A DNA stretch of 64,000 nt from Mycobacterium sp. 852002-51961_SCH5331710 (GTDB lineage: Bacteria; Actinomycetota; Actinomycetes; Mycobacteriales; Mycobacteriaceae): the NCBI RefSeq assembly GCF_001665535.1, contig NZ_LZSQ01000124.1, positions 1 to 64,000 on the forward strand, written 5' to 3'. The first letter of the stretch is position 1. Each line of letters starts with the position of its first letter. The notes under the pieces were generated by a model that saw only the letters and a list, made by a program, of their open reading frames with translations, did no database searches and was not told where the DNA came from. Shown piece by piece: positions 14,863 to 25,500 of this stretch. The position numbers were made by a program, and so were the translations under genes.

Positions 14863-17766
14863 CTATCGGCTAACGCAGCCCGCCGCCAGCGCCTGCACGG
14901 TGTGGATGGCTTCGCGGCCCGACAAGTGGGCGATTTGCGTGCGGCAACTGAACCCGTCCGCCAGGACGAGGGTTTCCGCGCCGGCCGTCCGGACCGCGGG
15001 CATCAGCTTGTCCTCCGCGCAGGCGACCGATACGTCGTAGTGGCCCCTTTCGAACCCGAAGTTTCCCGCAAGGCCGCAACAGCCGGCGTCGAGCACCTGA
15101 GCCGAGACTCCGGCCGACTCCAACAGGTCCTTCTCGTCGGTGTAGTGCAGAACCGCGTGCTGGTGGCAATGTGGCTGCACGATGGCTTCTGCCGGACGCT
15201 GCGACGGGTGCCAGTCCGGAGCGAACTTGGCGAGGACCTCACCGATCGTGTACGTCTGGCCGGCCAGCCGGTGGGCATCCTCGTCGCCGTACAACAGGTT
15301 GGTCAGATCCGAGCGGAACACCGCGGCGCAACTGGGCTCCAGCACGACGACCGGAGTGCCGGATTGCAGCGCGGGCCGCAGAAGGCGCAGCGTCCGCCGC
15401 AGCACCTGCTTGGCGACGCCGAGTTGGCCCGTTGAAATCCACGTCAGGCCGCAGCACACCGCGCGCTCGGGCACCTCGACCTCGAATCCGGCAGCCTCCA
15501 GAACGGTGACCGCGTCACGGGCGATGTGCGTGTCGAAGTTGTTGGTGAACGTGTCGGGCCACAGCACGACCTTTCCGCGCGTCGGAGGCGTCGACTCCGG
15601 TCGTCGGCTGTGGAACCAGCGCGAGAAGCGCTGGGGGGCGAACTTCGGGATGTCGCGCTGCTCGGCGATCCCGCCCGCCTTCTTCAGCAGTGTGGACACC
15701 CCTGCGGCGTGGGCCGCGGCGTTGAGCGGACCCGGCATCACCGCGGCCATACGCGCCAACAACGGCAGCCAACCCATCGAATAGTGGGCCATCGGCCGCA
15801 CGCGGCGGCGATAGTGATGGTGCAGGAACTCGGCTTTGTACGTGGCCATGTCCACGTTGACGGGACAGTCGCTCAGGCAACCCTTGCAGGCCAGGCACAG
15901 GTCCAGCGCGTCACGTACGTCCGTGGATCGCCAACCGTCGGTGATGACATCACCCTGCAGCATCTCGAACAACAGCCGGGATCGGCCGCGCGTGGAGTGT
16001 TCCTCTTCCTGGGTCGCCCGATAGCTCGGACACATCACACCGGACTCCTCGCCCCGGCACTTCCCGACGCCGACACAGCGATTGGCCGCCTCGCTGAAGC
16101 GATGATCCTCCTCGGGGTAAGAGAAGGCGGTCTTTGGCTCCAAGGGCAGGTATGACGTGCCCATCCGGAGGTTGTCCGTCATGCGGAACGGCTTGACCAC
16201 CTTGCCCGGGTTCATCCGGTTCCGGGGGTCGAACAACGTCTTGGTTTCCTCGAAAGCAGAGACGACCCGTTCCCCGAACATCGTGGACAGGAGCTCTCCG
16301 CGGGCCTGGCCGTCCCCGTGCTCGCCCGACAGCGATCCGTTGTAGTCGGCGACCAGGTGTGCCGATTCCTCGACGAACGAACGGAAGCGATCGACACCCT
16401 CGGCGGTGCGCAATTCGAAAGGGATCCGGGTGTGCACGCAGCCTTGGCCGAAGTGTCCGTACAGGGCAGCCGACCCGTAGTCGTAGCGGTCGAGGAGCTT
16501 GCGGAAGTCGCGAAGGTAGTCGCCCAGCCGGTCGGGCGGGACGGCGGCATCTTCCCAGCCGGGATGTGTCTTGTCCCCCTGCGGTGGATAGGCCGTCGCG
16601 CCCAGCCCGGCCTCTCGCGCCGCCCAGACCTCTTCTTTTCGCGCCGGGTCGTCGTAGACGGCGGCACGAGCACCCGCGGCCTTGTCGAGCGCATCGGCCA
16701 TCGCCTTGGACTTGTGGTCGGCCTCCTCTTGGGTGTCGCCGTTGAGCTGCACCATCAGCCAGGCACCGCCCTCGGGCAGATCGTGCAGCGCCCGTTCGGC
16801 CATCCGCCTGCTGTGTTCGAGCGAGACCAGCCGCCGGTCGATTCCCTCCAACGCCGCCGGGTGGTGCTCGAGCACCGAGGGAACCGCGTCCGCGGCGGCC
16901 ACCACATCCTCGAAGCCAAGGATCGTCAGGGTGCTCGCCGCGGGCCGCTTGACCAGCTCGATCTCGGCGCGAAGCACCGTCACCAATGTGCTTTCGCTGC
17001 CGACCAGGGCCTTGGCGAGGTGAAAACCGTTCTCGGGCAACAGCGAATCCAGGTTGTAACCGGACACCCGCCGCGGGATTTGCGGATAACGCGCGCGGAT
17101 GTCGTCGGCGTAACGACCGACGATGTCGCAAAGCCCTTGGTAGATGGCGGCTTCCCGGCCCGTTGCCGCGGCCGCGCGTGCACCCGGGTCTTCATCGGGA
17201 CCGACCCACATGCGCAGGCCGTCATAGGTCAGGATCTCAAGGCGGCGAACGGAGTCCACCATCTTGCCGTATGCCTGTGCCGTCGCGCCGCAGGAGTTGT
17301 TGCCGATCATCCCGCCGATCGTGCAATCGAAGTGGGTGGACGGCTTGGGGCCCACCATCAGCCCGAACGGCTCGAGGTGACGGTTGAGCAGGTCGAGCTT
17401 GATGCCCGGCTCGACGATCGCGGTCGCGGCCTCGGGGTCGACCGACACCACGTTGGTGCAGTACTTGCTCCAGTCCAGAACGACGGCGGCATTGCAGCAC
17501 TGGCCGGCAAGACTAGTTCCTCCGCCTCGGGACAGGACGGGAACGTCGTACCCGCGACACACCGCGACGGCTTCCTCGGCGCCTTCCGGTGTCGCGGGTA
17601 CCACCACGCCGATCGGGATCTGGCGGTAGTTGGACGCATCGGTCGAATAGGTGGCGCGTGAACCGGCGTCGAATCGGACCTCTCCGCACACGCGCTTCGT
17701 CAGGTCGTTCGACAACGACTCGAACAACGTGGGCGTGCGGCCTTTGATCCGTTGCAGTGAAGTCAC
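14863..17766 (-). CDS. FAD-linked and Fe-S-containing 2-hydroxyacid dehydrogenase (YdiJ/D-lactate dehydrogenase type)
   Basis: 967 aa, two-part enzyme. The N-terminal PCMH-type FAD domain has RGGGTSLAGQ at about residues 76-85 and IGGMIGNNSCG. The C-terminal GlpC-like part has an Fe-S motif CLACKGCLSDCP and paired CCG motifs (AVCCGLTW, AGCCGLAG). Homologues oxidise D-lactate or D-2-hydroxyglutarate and pass electrons to quinone or another carrier. GTG 17766 is chosen because GAGGAGG precedes it at good spacing; the frame is open further upstream but overlaps the preceding gene. It is the last gene of an operon with the enolase-superfamily and TPP enzymes. Confidence 0.85.
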   Translation of the reverse strand: MTSLQRIKGRTPTLFESLSNDLTKRVCGEVRFDAGSRATYSTDASNYRQIPIGVVVPATPEGAEEAVAVCRGYDVPVLSRGGGTSLAGQCCNAAVVLDWSKYCTNVVSVDPEAATAIVEPGIKLDLLNRHLEPFGLMVGPKPSTHFDCTIGGMIGNNSCGATAQAYGKMVDSVRRLEILTYDGLRMWVGPDEDPGARAAAATGREAAIYQGLCDIVGRYADDIRARYPQIPRRVSGYNLDSLLPENGFHLAKALVGSESTLVTVLRAEIELVKRPAASTLTILGFEDVVAAADAVPSVLEHHPAALEGIDRRLVSLEHSRRMAERALHDLPEGGAWLMVQLNGDTQEEADHKSKAMADALDKAAGARAAVYDDPARKEEVWAAREAGLGATAYPPQGDKTHPGWEDAAVPPDRLGDYLRDFRKLLDRYDYGSAALYGHFGQGCVHTRIPFELRTAEGVDRFRSFVEESAHLVADYNGSLSGEHGDGQARGELLSTMFGERVVSAFEETKTLFDPRNRMNPGKVVKPFRMTDNLRMGTSYLPLEPKTAFSYPEEDHRFSEAANRCVGVGKCRGEESGVMCPSYRATQEEEHSTRGRSRLLFEMLQGDVITDGWRSTDVRDALDLCLACKGCLSDCPVNVDMATYKAEFLHHHYRRRVRPMAHYSMGWLPLLARMAAVMPGPLNAAAHAAGVSTLLKKAGGIAEQRDIPKFAPQRFSRWFHSRRPESTPPTRGKVVLWPDTFTNNFDTHIARDAVTVLEAAGFEVEVPERAVCCGLTWISTGQLGVAKQVLRRTLRLLRPALQSGTPVVVLEPSCAAVFRSDLTNLLYGDEDAHRLAGQTYTIGEVLAKFAPDWHPSQRPAEAIVQPHCHQHAVLHYTDEKDLLESAGVSAQVLDAGCCGLAGNFGFERGHYDVSVACAEDKLMPAVRTAGAETLVLADGFSCRTQIAHLSGREAIHTVQALAAGCVSR

Positions 17767-17783
17767 CTGACCTCCTCGGGTAG

Positions 17784-18905
17784 TCAGTGGGTTCGGAACC
17801 GCTCGATGTCGTCGGGACGAAGTTCGAGTCCGTGACCCGGGGCATGGGTGTCGGGCCGCAGCGCGCCGCCGACAGGGTCGCGCGCCCCGTCGAAACACAT
17901 CTGTTCGATCCGGACATGGTCGTGAAACCACTCCAGGTGGCGGAAATTCGGCGTGGCGGCGGCGACGTGCAGATGCAGATACGGCGCGCAGTGGCCGGAC
18001 ACCTCGAGGCCGTGCGCCGCGGCGACGGCAGCGGCGCGGAGCCACTCGCTCAGTCCACCGCACCGGGTCGCGTCGATCTGCAGGCAGTCCACCGCGCGGG
18101 CCTGGCACATCCGCTGGAAGTAGTACAGGTCATAGCCGTACTCCCCGGCGGCCACGTCCGCATCGACGGCGTCGCGCACTGAGCGCAAACCGTCCAGGTC
18201 ATCGGAGGAGACCGGTTCCTCGAACCAGCGCACGTCGAATGCCTTGGCCGCCTGCATCACCCGCACCGCCTGTTTGCGCTCGTAACCGCCGTTGGCGTCG
18301 ACGTAGAGTTCGACATCGTCACCCACCGCCTCCCGGGTGAGCGACATGCGGGCCAGATCCCGGTCGACCCGCGTGCCCCACGACTCGCCGATTTTGATCT
18401 TCACCCGGGGGATGCAGAGACCCATCCAGTGCGCGAGTTGGCCGCGCAGTTCGCTGTCGTCGTAACTGGTGAAACCCCCGCTGCCGTAGACGGCTACGTC
18501 GTCGCGCACCGCACCCAACAGGCGGTGCAAAGGCATCTGCAGCAGCCGCGCCTTGAGATCCCACAAAGCGACATCGATCGCCGAGATGGCCTGTCCGGCA
18601 ACGCCTCGCCGGCCGACGTTGCGGACTGCGGCGATCATCTCCTGGAGGCGGCCGGCGATGTCGAATGCCGGTGCGCCGACCACGATGTCGGCCAGCTTGC
18701 GGTTCACCAGGTCGGCCACCACGCTCGCGCCGTACGTCCACCCGGTGCCACATCGGTCACCGGCCCGGATCTGGACCAGGATCATCGTCGTGGAGTCCCA
18801 GCTCAACGTGCCGTCTGCCTCCGGTGCGTCGGTGGGAATCGCGTAGGCCGCAGCCGTCACCGACTCCACCACCACACCGTCAACCCCGCTCCGGGGCTTG
18901 GTCAT
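17784..18905 (-). CDS. Mandelate racemase/muconate lactonizing enzyme family protein
   Basis: 373 aa, enolase superfamily. The barrel Lys base is in PRVKIKIG. The metal ligands are D in ELYVDANGGY, E in WFEEPV and E in VAAGEYGYD, and a His/Cys loop (SGHCAPYLH) follows. This set fits acid-sugar dehydratase or racemase members, which handle 2-hydroxy or sugar acids. ATG 18905 gives a normal-length protein. It sits 11 bp after the TPP enzyme and 17 bp before the FAD/Fe-S dehydrogenase, so the three may form one catabolic route for a hydroxyacid. The substrate is not predictable from sequence alone. Confidence 0.82.
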   Translation of the reverse strand: MTKPRSGVDGVVVESVTAAAYAIPTDAPEADGTLSWDSTTMILVQIRAGDRCGTGWTYGASVVADLVNRKLADIVVGAPAFDIAGRLQEMIAAVRNVGRRGVAGQAISAIDVALWDLKARLLQMPLHRLLGAVRDDVAVYGSGGFTSYDDSELRGQLAHWMGLCIPRVKIKIGESWGTRVDRDLARMSLTREAVGDDVELYVDANGGYERKQAVRVMQAAKAFDVRWFEEPVSSDDLDGLRSVRDAVDADVAAGEYGYDLYYFQRMCQARAVDCLQIDATRCGGLSEWLRAAAVAAAHGLEVSGHCAPYLHLHVAAATPNFRHLEWFHDHVRIEQMCFDGARDPVGGALRPDTHAPGHGLELRPDDIERFRTH

Positions 18906-18916
18906 CGGACTCGCTC

Positions 18917-20710
18917 TCAACTGTTCTTGTGCGGCATGAACTCCTGGGCCTTGGTCTTGAGACCCTCCACGATGAATCCCCAGCGGTTCTCGTCGCCCTT
19001 CAATACGGCCGCGGCGGCCGCCTTCGCCTGATCCCATTCGGCGTGCGGCGGGATCGGCGGCATGTCCGGATCGGTGAAGACATCCAACACGGTGGGACGA
19101 TTGGCCGACAAAGCCTCACGCCACGCGTCGTGCAACTCGTCGGGATCCTTGATCACCATCGCGTTCAACCCCAGGCTGGCTGCGAATGCCGCATAGTCAA
19201 CATCCGGAAGCGATTGGGATTCAACGAACTTCGGCGCTCCGGCCATGGCACGCATCTCCCACGTCACCTGATTCAGGTCGTTGTTGTGCAGGATCGCGAT
19301 GATCAATCGAGGATCGCTCCACTGCTGCCAGAAGCGCTTGATCGTGATCAGTTCGGCCATCCCGTTCATCTGCATGGCGCCGTCGCCCTCGAAGACGATC
19401 ACCGGCCGGTCGGGCGCGGCGAACTTGGCGCCGATGCCGTAGGGCACCCCCGGCCCCATCGTCGCCAGCGTGCCCGACAACGATCCCCGGATGTCGTCGC
19501 GGAACCGCAACAGCCGGGCATACCAGTTTGCGGCCGACCCGGAATCCGCCGCGACGATCGCGTTGCCGGGGAGCTGCGGCGACAACTCCGAGAAGAGCCG
19601 CAGCGGGTTGATCGGGTGGGCCCCGACCATCGCCTCCTTCTGCATGGTTTCCCACCAGCGGGCCACATTGGACTCGATGGTGTCGCGCCAGGACCGGTCC
19701 TGCTTGCGTTTCAGATGCGGAATAAGCGCTCGCAGCGCGACTTTCGCGTCCGCGACCACGTTGACCTCATAGGGGTAGCGCATGCCGATCATCTTCGGGT
19801 TGATGTCGATCTGCACGGCGCGGGCCTGGTCGAGTTCGGGCAGGAACTGCGTATAGGGGAAGCTCGAGCCGACGGTCAGCAGGGTGTCGCAGTCGCGCAT
19901 CAGCTCATAGGACGGGCGAGTGCCCAACAGCCCGATCGAGCCGGTGACCCAGGGTAGTTCGTCGGAGAGCACATCCTTGCCGAGCAACGCCTTCGCCGCG
20001 CCGGCGCCCAGCAGTTCGGCGACCTCGGCGACCTCCTCATGTGCTCCGCGTGCCCCGGCGCCGACCAGTATCGCCACCTTCTCACCCGCGTTGAGCACCT
20101 CGGCGGCGCGCGCGATCGCGGCGTCGTCCGGCGCGGGGGTGGGCCAGTCGATGCCCAGGCTCGACGGCACCATCTTGAACGCGTGCTTGGGTGGCGAGTA
20201 CTCGAGTTCCTGGACGTCGGACGGGATGATCACGGCGGTGGGCGCGTGCTCGCTCAGCGCGACGCGGATGGCCCGGTCGATGACGTTGGGCAACTGTTCG
20301 GGCACCGTCACCATCTGCACGTACTCGCTGGCGACATCCTTGTAGAGGCTGAGCAGGTCGACCTCCTGCTGATAAGAGCCCCCCATCGCGCTGCGATTGG
20401 TCTGCCCGACGATCGCCACCACCGGGACATGGTCGAGCTTGGCGTCGTACAACCCGTTGAGCAGGTGGATGGCGCCGGGACCCGACGTCGCCATGCACAC
20501 GCCGACCTTGTCGCCGAACTTCGCGTACCCGACCGCTTCGAACGCGCTCATCTCCTCATGCCTGGATTGGATGAATTGCGGTTTGTTGTCGGCGCGTCCG
20601 AATGCGGCCAAGATTCCGTTGATCCCGTCGCCCGGGTACCCGAAGACATGCTCGACGTTCCATGCGCGCAGCCGTTCGAGCAGGAAATCGGCGACATTCT
20701 GGCTGGACAT
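18917..20710 (-). CDS. Thiamine-pyrophosphate-dependent enzyme (pyruvate oxidase/acetolactate synthase-like)
   Basis: 597 aa, three-domain TPP enzyme. The catalytic Glu is E52 in SRHEEMSAFEAVGYAKF, the central FAD/regulatory domain contains VAILVGAGARGA, and the TPP/Mg motif is EGDGAMQMNGM with ILHNND about 30 residues later. The usual reactions are decarboxylation of a 2-oxoacid with electrons to quinone (PoxB) or carboligation; I cannot tell which. ATG 20710 has GAAAGGAGACGTT ahead of it. It is first in the operon reading to 14863 and has a SigF-like promoter 113 bp upstream. Confidence 0.85.
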   Translation of the reverse strand: MSSQNVADFLLERLRAWNVEHVFGYPGDGINGILAAFGRADNKPQFIQSRHEEMSAFEAVGYAKFGDKVGVCMATSGPGAIHLLNGLYDAKLDHVPVVAIVGQTNRSAMGGSYQQEVDLLSLYKDVASEYVQMVTVPEQLPNVIDRAIRVALSEHAPTAVIIPSDVQELEYSPPKHAFKMVPSSLGIDWPTPAPDDAAIARAAEVLNAGEKVAILVGAGARGAHEEVAEVAELLGAGAAKALLGKDVLSDELPWVTGSIGLLGTRPSYELMRDCDTLLTVGSSFPYTQFLPELDQARAVQIDINPKMIGMRYPYEVNVVADAKVALRALIPHLKRKQDRSWRDTIESNVARWWETMQKEAMVGAHPINPLRLFSELSPQLPGNAIVAADSGSAANWYARLLRFRDDIRGSLSGTLATMGPGVPYGIGAKFAAPDRPVIVFEGDGAMQMNGMAELITIKRFWQQWSDPRLIIAILHNNDLNQVTWEMRAMAGAPKFVESQSLPDVDYAAFAASLGLNAMVIKDPDELHDAWREALSANRPTVLDVFTDPDMPPIPPHAEWDQAKAAAAAVLKGDENRWGFIVEGLKTKAQEFMPHKNS

Positions 20711-20822
20711 AACGTCTCCTTTCACGGTCCCGGCGTCTCGGCCAACCTCGTGCCCACGGCCACCTCGCGGACGGGGCTGCGGCGAACGAAGCGCGATGGG
20801 TCGGTCGGCTACGTGAGGCGTC

Positions 20823-20847
20823 ATACCCCGCCGTTCGCCGTCCATAC
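20823..20847 (-). promoter_or_regulatory. SigF-like promoter of the TPP-enzyme operon
   Basis: On the minus strand: GTAT (20847-20844), 15 bases, GGGTAT (20828-20823), which is the SigF -10 consensus exactly. It would drive the TPP enzyme, enolase-superfamily and FAD/Fe-S genes. Confidence 0.6.
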
Positions 20848-20926
20848 GCCCCGATTCCTGTGCATCGGATGAGAACGGCATCCACCGCTTTGTCGTCGAT
20901 CTTGTTTGGGCGTCGGCGCAGGTGGA

Positions 20927-22483
20927 ATGACTTGGTCGGTGAGCGATGATTCGAACGTCTCGGATGTTGCGGTGGTCGGCAGCGGCCCCAACGGGTTGGC
21001 GGCTGCCGTGCTCTTCGCCGCGGCGGGCTTGTCGGTGACGGTCGTCGAGGCTCAGTCCGAGCCCGGGGGTGGGGTGCGCACCGAAGAGCTCGATCTGGGA
21101 GTGCCGCTTCGGCACGATCTGTGCTCGGCCGTGCACCCGATGGCGGCGGCGTCGCCGTTCTTCCGCAGCTTCGGGCTGGCCGAACGCGGCGTCGAGTTCG
21201 GGTTTCCGGATGTGTCGTTCGCCCATCCACTCGACGGCACGCCCGCCGGGATCGCGTACCGCAGCCTCGACCGCACGATCGAAGAACTGGGCGGGAGCAA
21301 CAGTAGCGATGGTCGGATCTGGCGGCGCGTGATGGGCCCGCTCGTCGAGGCCGTGGAGAGCGTACGCGACATCGGGCTGTCCGACATGCGGCATCCGCCG
21401 GCGTCGGCGCTGACTCCCAAGGGTCTGGTGGCGGCGCTCACGATGGCGGGCCGAGCGCTGGAGCTCGGCACCTCGGTGTGGGACCGGGTGACCGATGCGC
21501 ACCGGTGCGGCGCCATGCTGACCGGCGTCGGTGCGCACGCCAACACCGCATTGCCGTCGCTTGCGGGAGCCGGAACGGCGCTGCTGCTCGGTTCGCTCGC
21601 GCATGCGCCGGGATGGCCGTTGCCGATCGGAGGAAGCCAGGTGATCACCGATGCGCTGGTCGCCGACCTGCGCGCCCGAGGAGCCACGGTCGTCTGCGAT
21701 CGGCCGATCGAGTCGGCCGCGGCACTGCCACCGGCACGCGTCTACCTCTTCGACACCTCGGCGTGGACATTGGCCAAGGTGCTCGGCGACCTTCTCGCAC
21801 CGCGGTACCGCCGGGCACTGCGGAGTTTTCGGCCCGGAAACGGGGTCGCCAAGGTCGACTTCGCGCTGTCCGAACCGGTTCCGTGGGCCGATCCGCGAAT
21901 CTCGGCCGCCGGCACTGTCCACCTCTGCGGGGACCGGGCCCAGATGAAGCGGTCCGAGGCGGACACCACGGCGGGTAGACACAGCGAAAGGCCGATGGCA
22001 CTGCTGAGCCAGCCGACCGTGGTGGATGCGACACGTATCGGCGCGGGCGGTGCGCTTCCGCTGTGGACCTATGCCCACGTGCCCAACGGGTCCACCCGCG
22101 ACATGACCGCGACGATGACCGCACAGATCGAGCGCTTCGCTCCCGGCTTCCGGGACGTGATCATCGGGTCGCGGTGCATTCCTGCCGCCGACATGCACGA
22201 TCACAATGCGAACTACCGCGGCGGTGACATCGCCGTCGGACAGGTGTCGTTGTTCCGGATGGCCGCTCGACCCGTTGCCAAATGGGATCCGTACCGGACG
22301 TCGCTGCCCAACGTCTACCTCTGTTCGGGCGCGACCCCGCCCGGTCCCGGTGTGCACGGAATGTCTGGGGTGCACGCCGCGACGCGCGTGCTTCGGCAGC
22401 ACTTCGGGATTCACTCGATGCCGGACATCGGACCACACCGTCCCGAATCGCCAACCGACCGCAATTGTCTGCCGGGGGTTTGA
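20927..22483 (+). CDS. Phytoene-dehydrogenase-like FAD/NAD(P)-binding oxidoreductase
   Basis: 518 aa. N-terminal dinucleotide motif VAVVGSGPNGLAAAVLFAAAG with the following acidic VVEAQSEPGGGVRTEE, and a C-terminal FAD motif LCSGATPPGPGVHGMSGVHAA. This is the CrtI/COG1233 family; many actinobacterial members have unknown substrates. ATG 20927 is preceded by AGGTGGA; GTG 20939 is a possible alternative. It is divergent from the TPP enzyme. Its 3' end carries the predicted fdhA promoter, so it is probably not needed for fdh expression. Confidence 0.82.
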   Translation: MTWSVSDDSNVSDVAVVGSGPNGLAAAVLFAAAGLSVTVVEAQSEPGGGVRTEELDLGVPLRHDLCSAVHPMAAASPFFRSFGLAERGVEFGFPDVSFAHPLDGTPAGIAYRSLDRTIEELGGSNSSDGRIWRRVMGPLVEAVESVRDIGLSDMRHPPASALTPKGLVAALTMAGRALELGTSVWDRVTDAHRCGAMLTGVGAHANTALPSLAGAGTALLLGSLAHAPGWPLPIGGSQVITDALVADLRARGATVVCDRPIESAAALPPARVYLFDTSAWTLAKVLGDLLAPRYRRALRSFRPGNGVAKVDFALSEPVPWADPRISAAGTVHLCGDRAQMKRSEADTTAGRHSERPMALLSQPTVVDATRIGAGGALPLWTYAHVPNGSTRDMTATMTAQIERFAPGFRDVIIGSRCIPAADMHDHNANYRGGDIAVGQVSLFRMAARPVAKWDPYRTSLPNVYLCSGATPPGPGVHGMSGVHAATRVLRQHFGIHSMPDIGPHRPESPTDRNCLPGV

Positions 22484-22502
22484 GCGGGCGGCGCCGGGGT
22501 AA
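22478..22502 (+). promoter_or_regulatory. SigF-like promoter of fdhA
   Basis: GTTT (22478-22481), 15 bases, GGGTAA (22497-22502). It straddles the end of the preceding gene and lies about 70 bp upstream of the fdhA ATG. Confidence 0.6.
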
Positions 22503-22570
22503 CGCCCGGTGGTCTCGGCGCAGCCCCGACATCTATCGGCCTGCGCACCGAAGCGGACGAAGGGGCTGCG

Positions 22571-25500
22571 ATGGGCGTGCGTCAGTGGATCACAGACTGG
22601 CCGGTTTATCGGCAGTTGACCGGCTCGGATCCGCTCGGGAAAGCCGCTGCGGTGCAGTCGGTTCACAGTCGGTCGCTGCAACCCCGGACGTCGACCGCCG
22701 ACAAGGTGGTGACGTCGGTGTGCCCGTACTGCGGCGTCGGCTGCTCGCAGAAGGTCTACGTCAAGGACGACAAGGTCGTCCAGATCGAGGGCAATCCCGA
22801 CTCGCCGGTGAGCCGGGGCCGGCTGTGCCCCAAGGGGGCGGCCAGCCTCCAGCTGACCACCGGATCGGCGCGGATGCACCAGGTGCTCTACCGGCCGCCG
22901 CGCGGCACCGACTGGCAACCCATCTCCCTCGAGCAGGCGATGCACATGGTCGCAGACCGGGTCATCGAGACGCGTGCGAACACGTGGCAGCAAGACGTTG
23001 AAGGGAAGCTCGCCGCACGCACCATGGGGATCGCCAGCCTGGGCGGCGCGACGCTGGACAACGAAGAGAACTACCTGATCAAGAAGCTGTTCACCGCGAT
23101 GGGCGTGGTGCAGATCGAGAACCAGGCTCGGGTGTGTCACAGCTCCACGGTCGTGGGCCTCGGCACCTCGTTCGGACGCGGCGGCGCCACCACCTTCATG
23201 CAGGACCTGCAACACGCCGACTGCATCGTCATCCAGGGATCCAACTTCGCCGAATGTCATCCGGTCGGGTTCCAGTGGGTGATGGAGGGGAAAGCTCGTG
23301 GCGCGGTGGTGATCCACGTCGACCCCAGGTTCACGCGCACGAGCGCGCTGGCCGACCTGCACGTGCCCATCCGCGCCGGCACCGACGTCGCGTTTCTCGG
23401 CGGCATCGTCAATCATGTGCTCTCCGAAGAGAAGTACTTCCGGGAGTTCGTCCTGAACTACACCAATGCCGCGATGATCGTCGACGACGAATTCGAAGAT
23501 GCCGAGGACCTCGACGGGCTGTTCTCCGGTTTCGAACCCGAGGCGCGCGACTACAAGACCGCCGAGTGGCAGTACGAGGGCATGGAGGTTGCGTCGGCGT
23601 CGGGCAAGCGCGGCCGCGGTTCGGGGGAAGCGCTCAAGGAAGACGACGTGCGGGCGGCCGGTCGTGGTGAGCAACACGGCATGGGCGGTGCGGCTATGGA
23701 GGGCAAGCTCGACCGGGACGAGACGCTTCAGCACCCGAGGTCCGTGTTCCAGATCCTCAAACGCCACTACGCCCGCTACACGCCGGAGATGGTGCACCGC
23801 ATCTGCGGTATCCCGCCGGAGACCTTCGCGGAGGTCTGCCGTCACCTGACCGACAATTCCGGCCCCGATCGCACGAGCGAATTCGTCTACGCCGTGGGAT
23901 GGACCCAGCACAGCATCGGCAGCCAGTTCATCAGGGCCGCTTGCGTTCTGCAGCTGCTGCTGGGCAACATGGGCCGTCCCGGTGGCGGGATCCAGGCGTT
24001 ACGGGGACACGCCAGCATCCAGGGTTCCAGCGACATCCCGACCCTGTCCAACCTGCTACCCGGCTACATCCCGATGCCGTACGCGATGCCCGAGCAGAGC
24101 CGGGTCGGCTTCGTCGAGTCGCATGCGGCGCGCATAGGGTTTTGGGCGAACATGGACGACTACCTGGTCAGCCTGCTCAAAGCGTGGTGGGGCGATGCCG
24201 CGACCGCCGACAACGACTACTGCTTCGATTACCTACCCCGGCTGACCGGCTCACACAGCACCTACGACACCGTCTTCGAGCAACTCGAGGGCCGATGCAA
24301 GGGCTACTTCCTGCTGGGCGAGAATCCGGCTGTCGGATCCGCCAACGCCAAACTCCAGCGGGTCGGCATGGCCAACCTGGATTGGCTTGTGGTGCGCGAC
24401 TTCTCGCTGATCGAAAGCGCCACCTGGTGGAAGGACGGGCCGGAAGTGCAGACCGGGGAGATCCGCCCGGAAGAGAACGACACCGAGGTGTTCTTCTTTC
24501 CCGCCGCCGCCCACACGGAGAAGTCCGGCAGTTTCACCAACACCAACCGGCTGCTACAGTGGCATGACCAGGCGGTGGAGCCGGGGGGCGATGCGCGCAG
24601 CGATCTGTGGTTCATGTACCACCTGGGTCGAATCATCCGTGAGAAGCTCTCGCACTCAACGGATCCCAAGGACCGACCGATCCTCGACCTGACATGGGAG
24701 TATCCGACGCTCGGGCGGACCGCGGAGCCGGACGCCGACGCGGTGCTCGCCGAGATCAACGGATACGACGGCCAGGGCAAACCGCTGTCGTCGTACACGG
24801 AGCTACGCAACGACGGGTCGACCACATGCGGCTGCTGGATCTACTGCGGCGTGCGCAAGGACGGCGTCAACCAGGCGGCGCGCCGCAAACCGCAGACCGA
24901 ACAGGACTGGGTGGCGCTGGAGTGGGCCTGGGCGTGGCCGGACAACCGACGCATCCTCTACAACCGGTGTTCGGCCAGGCCCGATGGCTCGCCGTGGAGC
25001 GAGCGCAAGAAGCTGGTCTGGTGGGACGCCGAGCAAGAGCGGTGGACGGGCCTGGACGTGCCCGACTTTCAGGCCACGAAGTCGCCCGACTATCGGCCGG
25101 GCGACGACGCCGCCGGGGTGGACGCGTTGTCGGGCATCGACCCGTTCATCATGCAAGCCGACGGCAAAGGCTGGCTGTATGTGCCGTCCGGGCTGGCCGA
25201 CGGTCCGCTGCCGACACACTACGAACCGCAGGACTCGCCGGTGCGCAACGCGCTCTACGGACAGCAGCGCAATCCGGCCCGAATGGTGTTCTCCGAACCG
25301 CACAACCGCTACGCGCCCGAGCCCGGCGATGCGGGCTCGCGGGTGTATCCCTATGTGGCAACCACGTATCGGCTCACCGAGCAGTTCACCGCCGGCGGCA
25401 TGTCCCGCTGGACGCCCTACCTGTCGGAGTTGCAACCCGAGATGTTCTGTGAAGTGTCTCCCGAACTGGCCGAGGAGCGCGGGCTGACCAACGGCGAGTG

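Noticed and set aside
17767..18108. N-terminal extension of the FAD/Fe-S dehydrogenase
   Set aside because: The upstream part is Arg-rich, lies over the neighbouring enolase-superfamily gene, and a strong ribosome site supports GTG 17766.
20906..20926. GTTT at 20904 as a SigF -35 for the phytoene-dehydrogenase-like gene
   Set aside because: No GGGTA-like element at 15-base spacing, and the site runs into the start codon.
20711..23911. Extension of the TPP-enzyme frame by more than 1,000 codons
   Set aside because: It runs antisense through an oxidoreductase and fdhA; the true ATG at 20710 has a good ribosome site.
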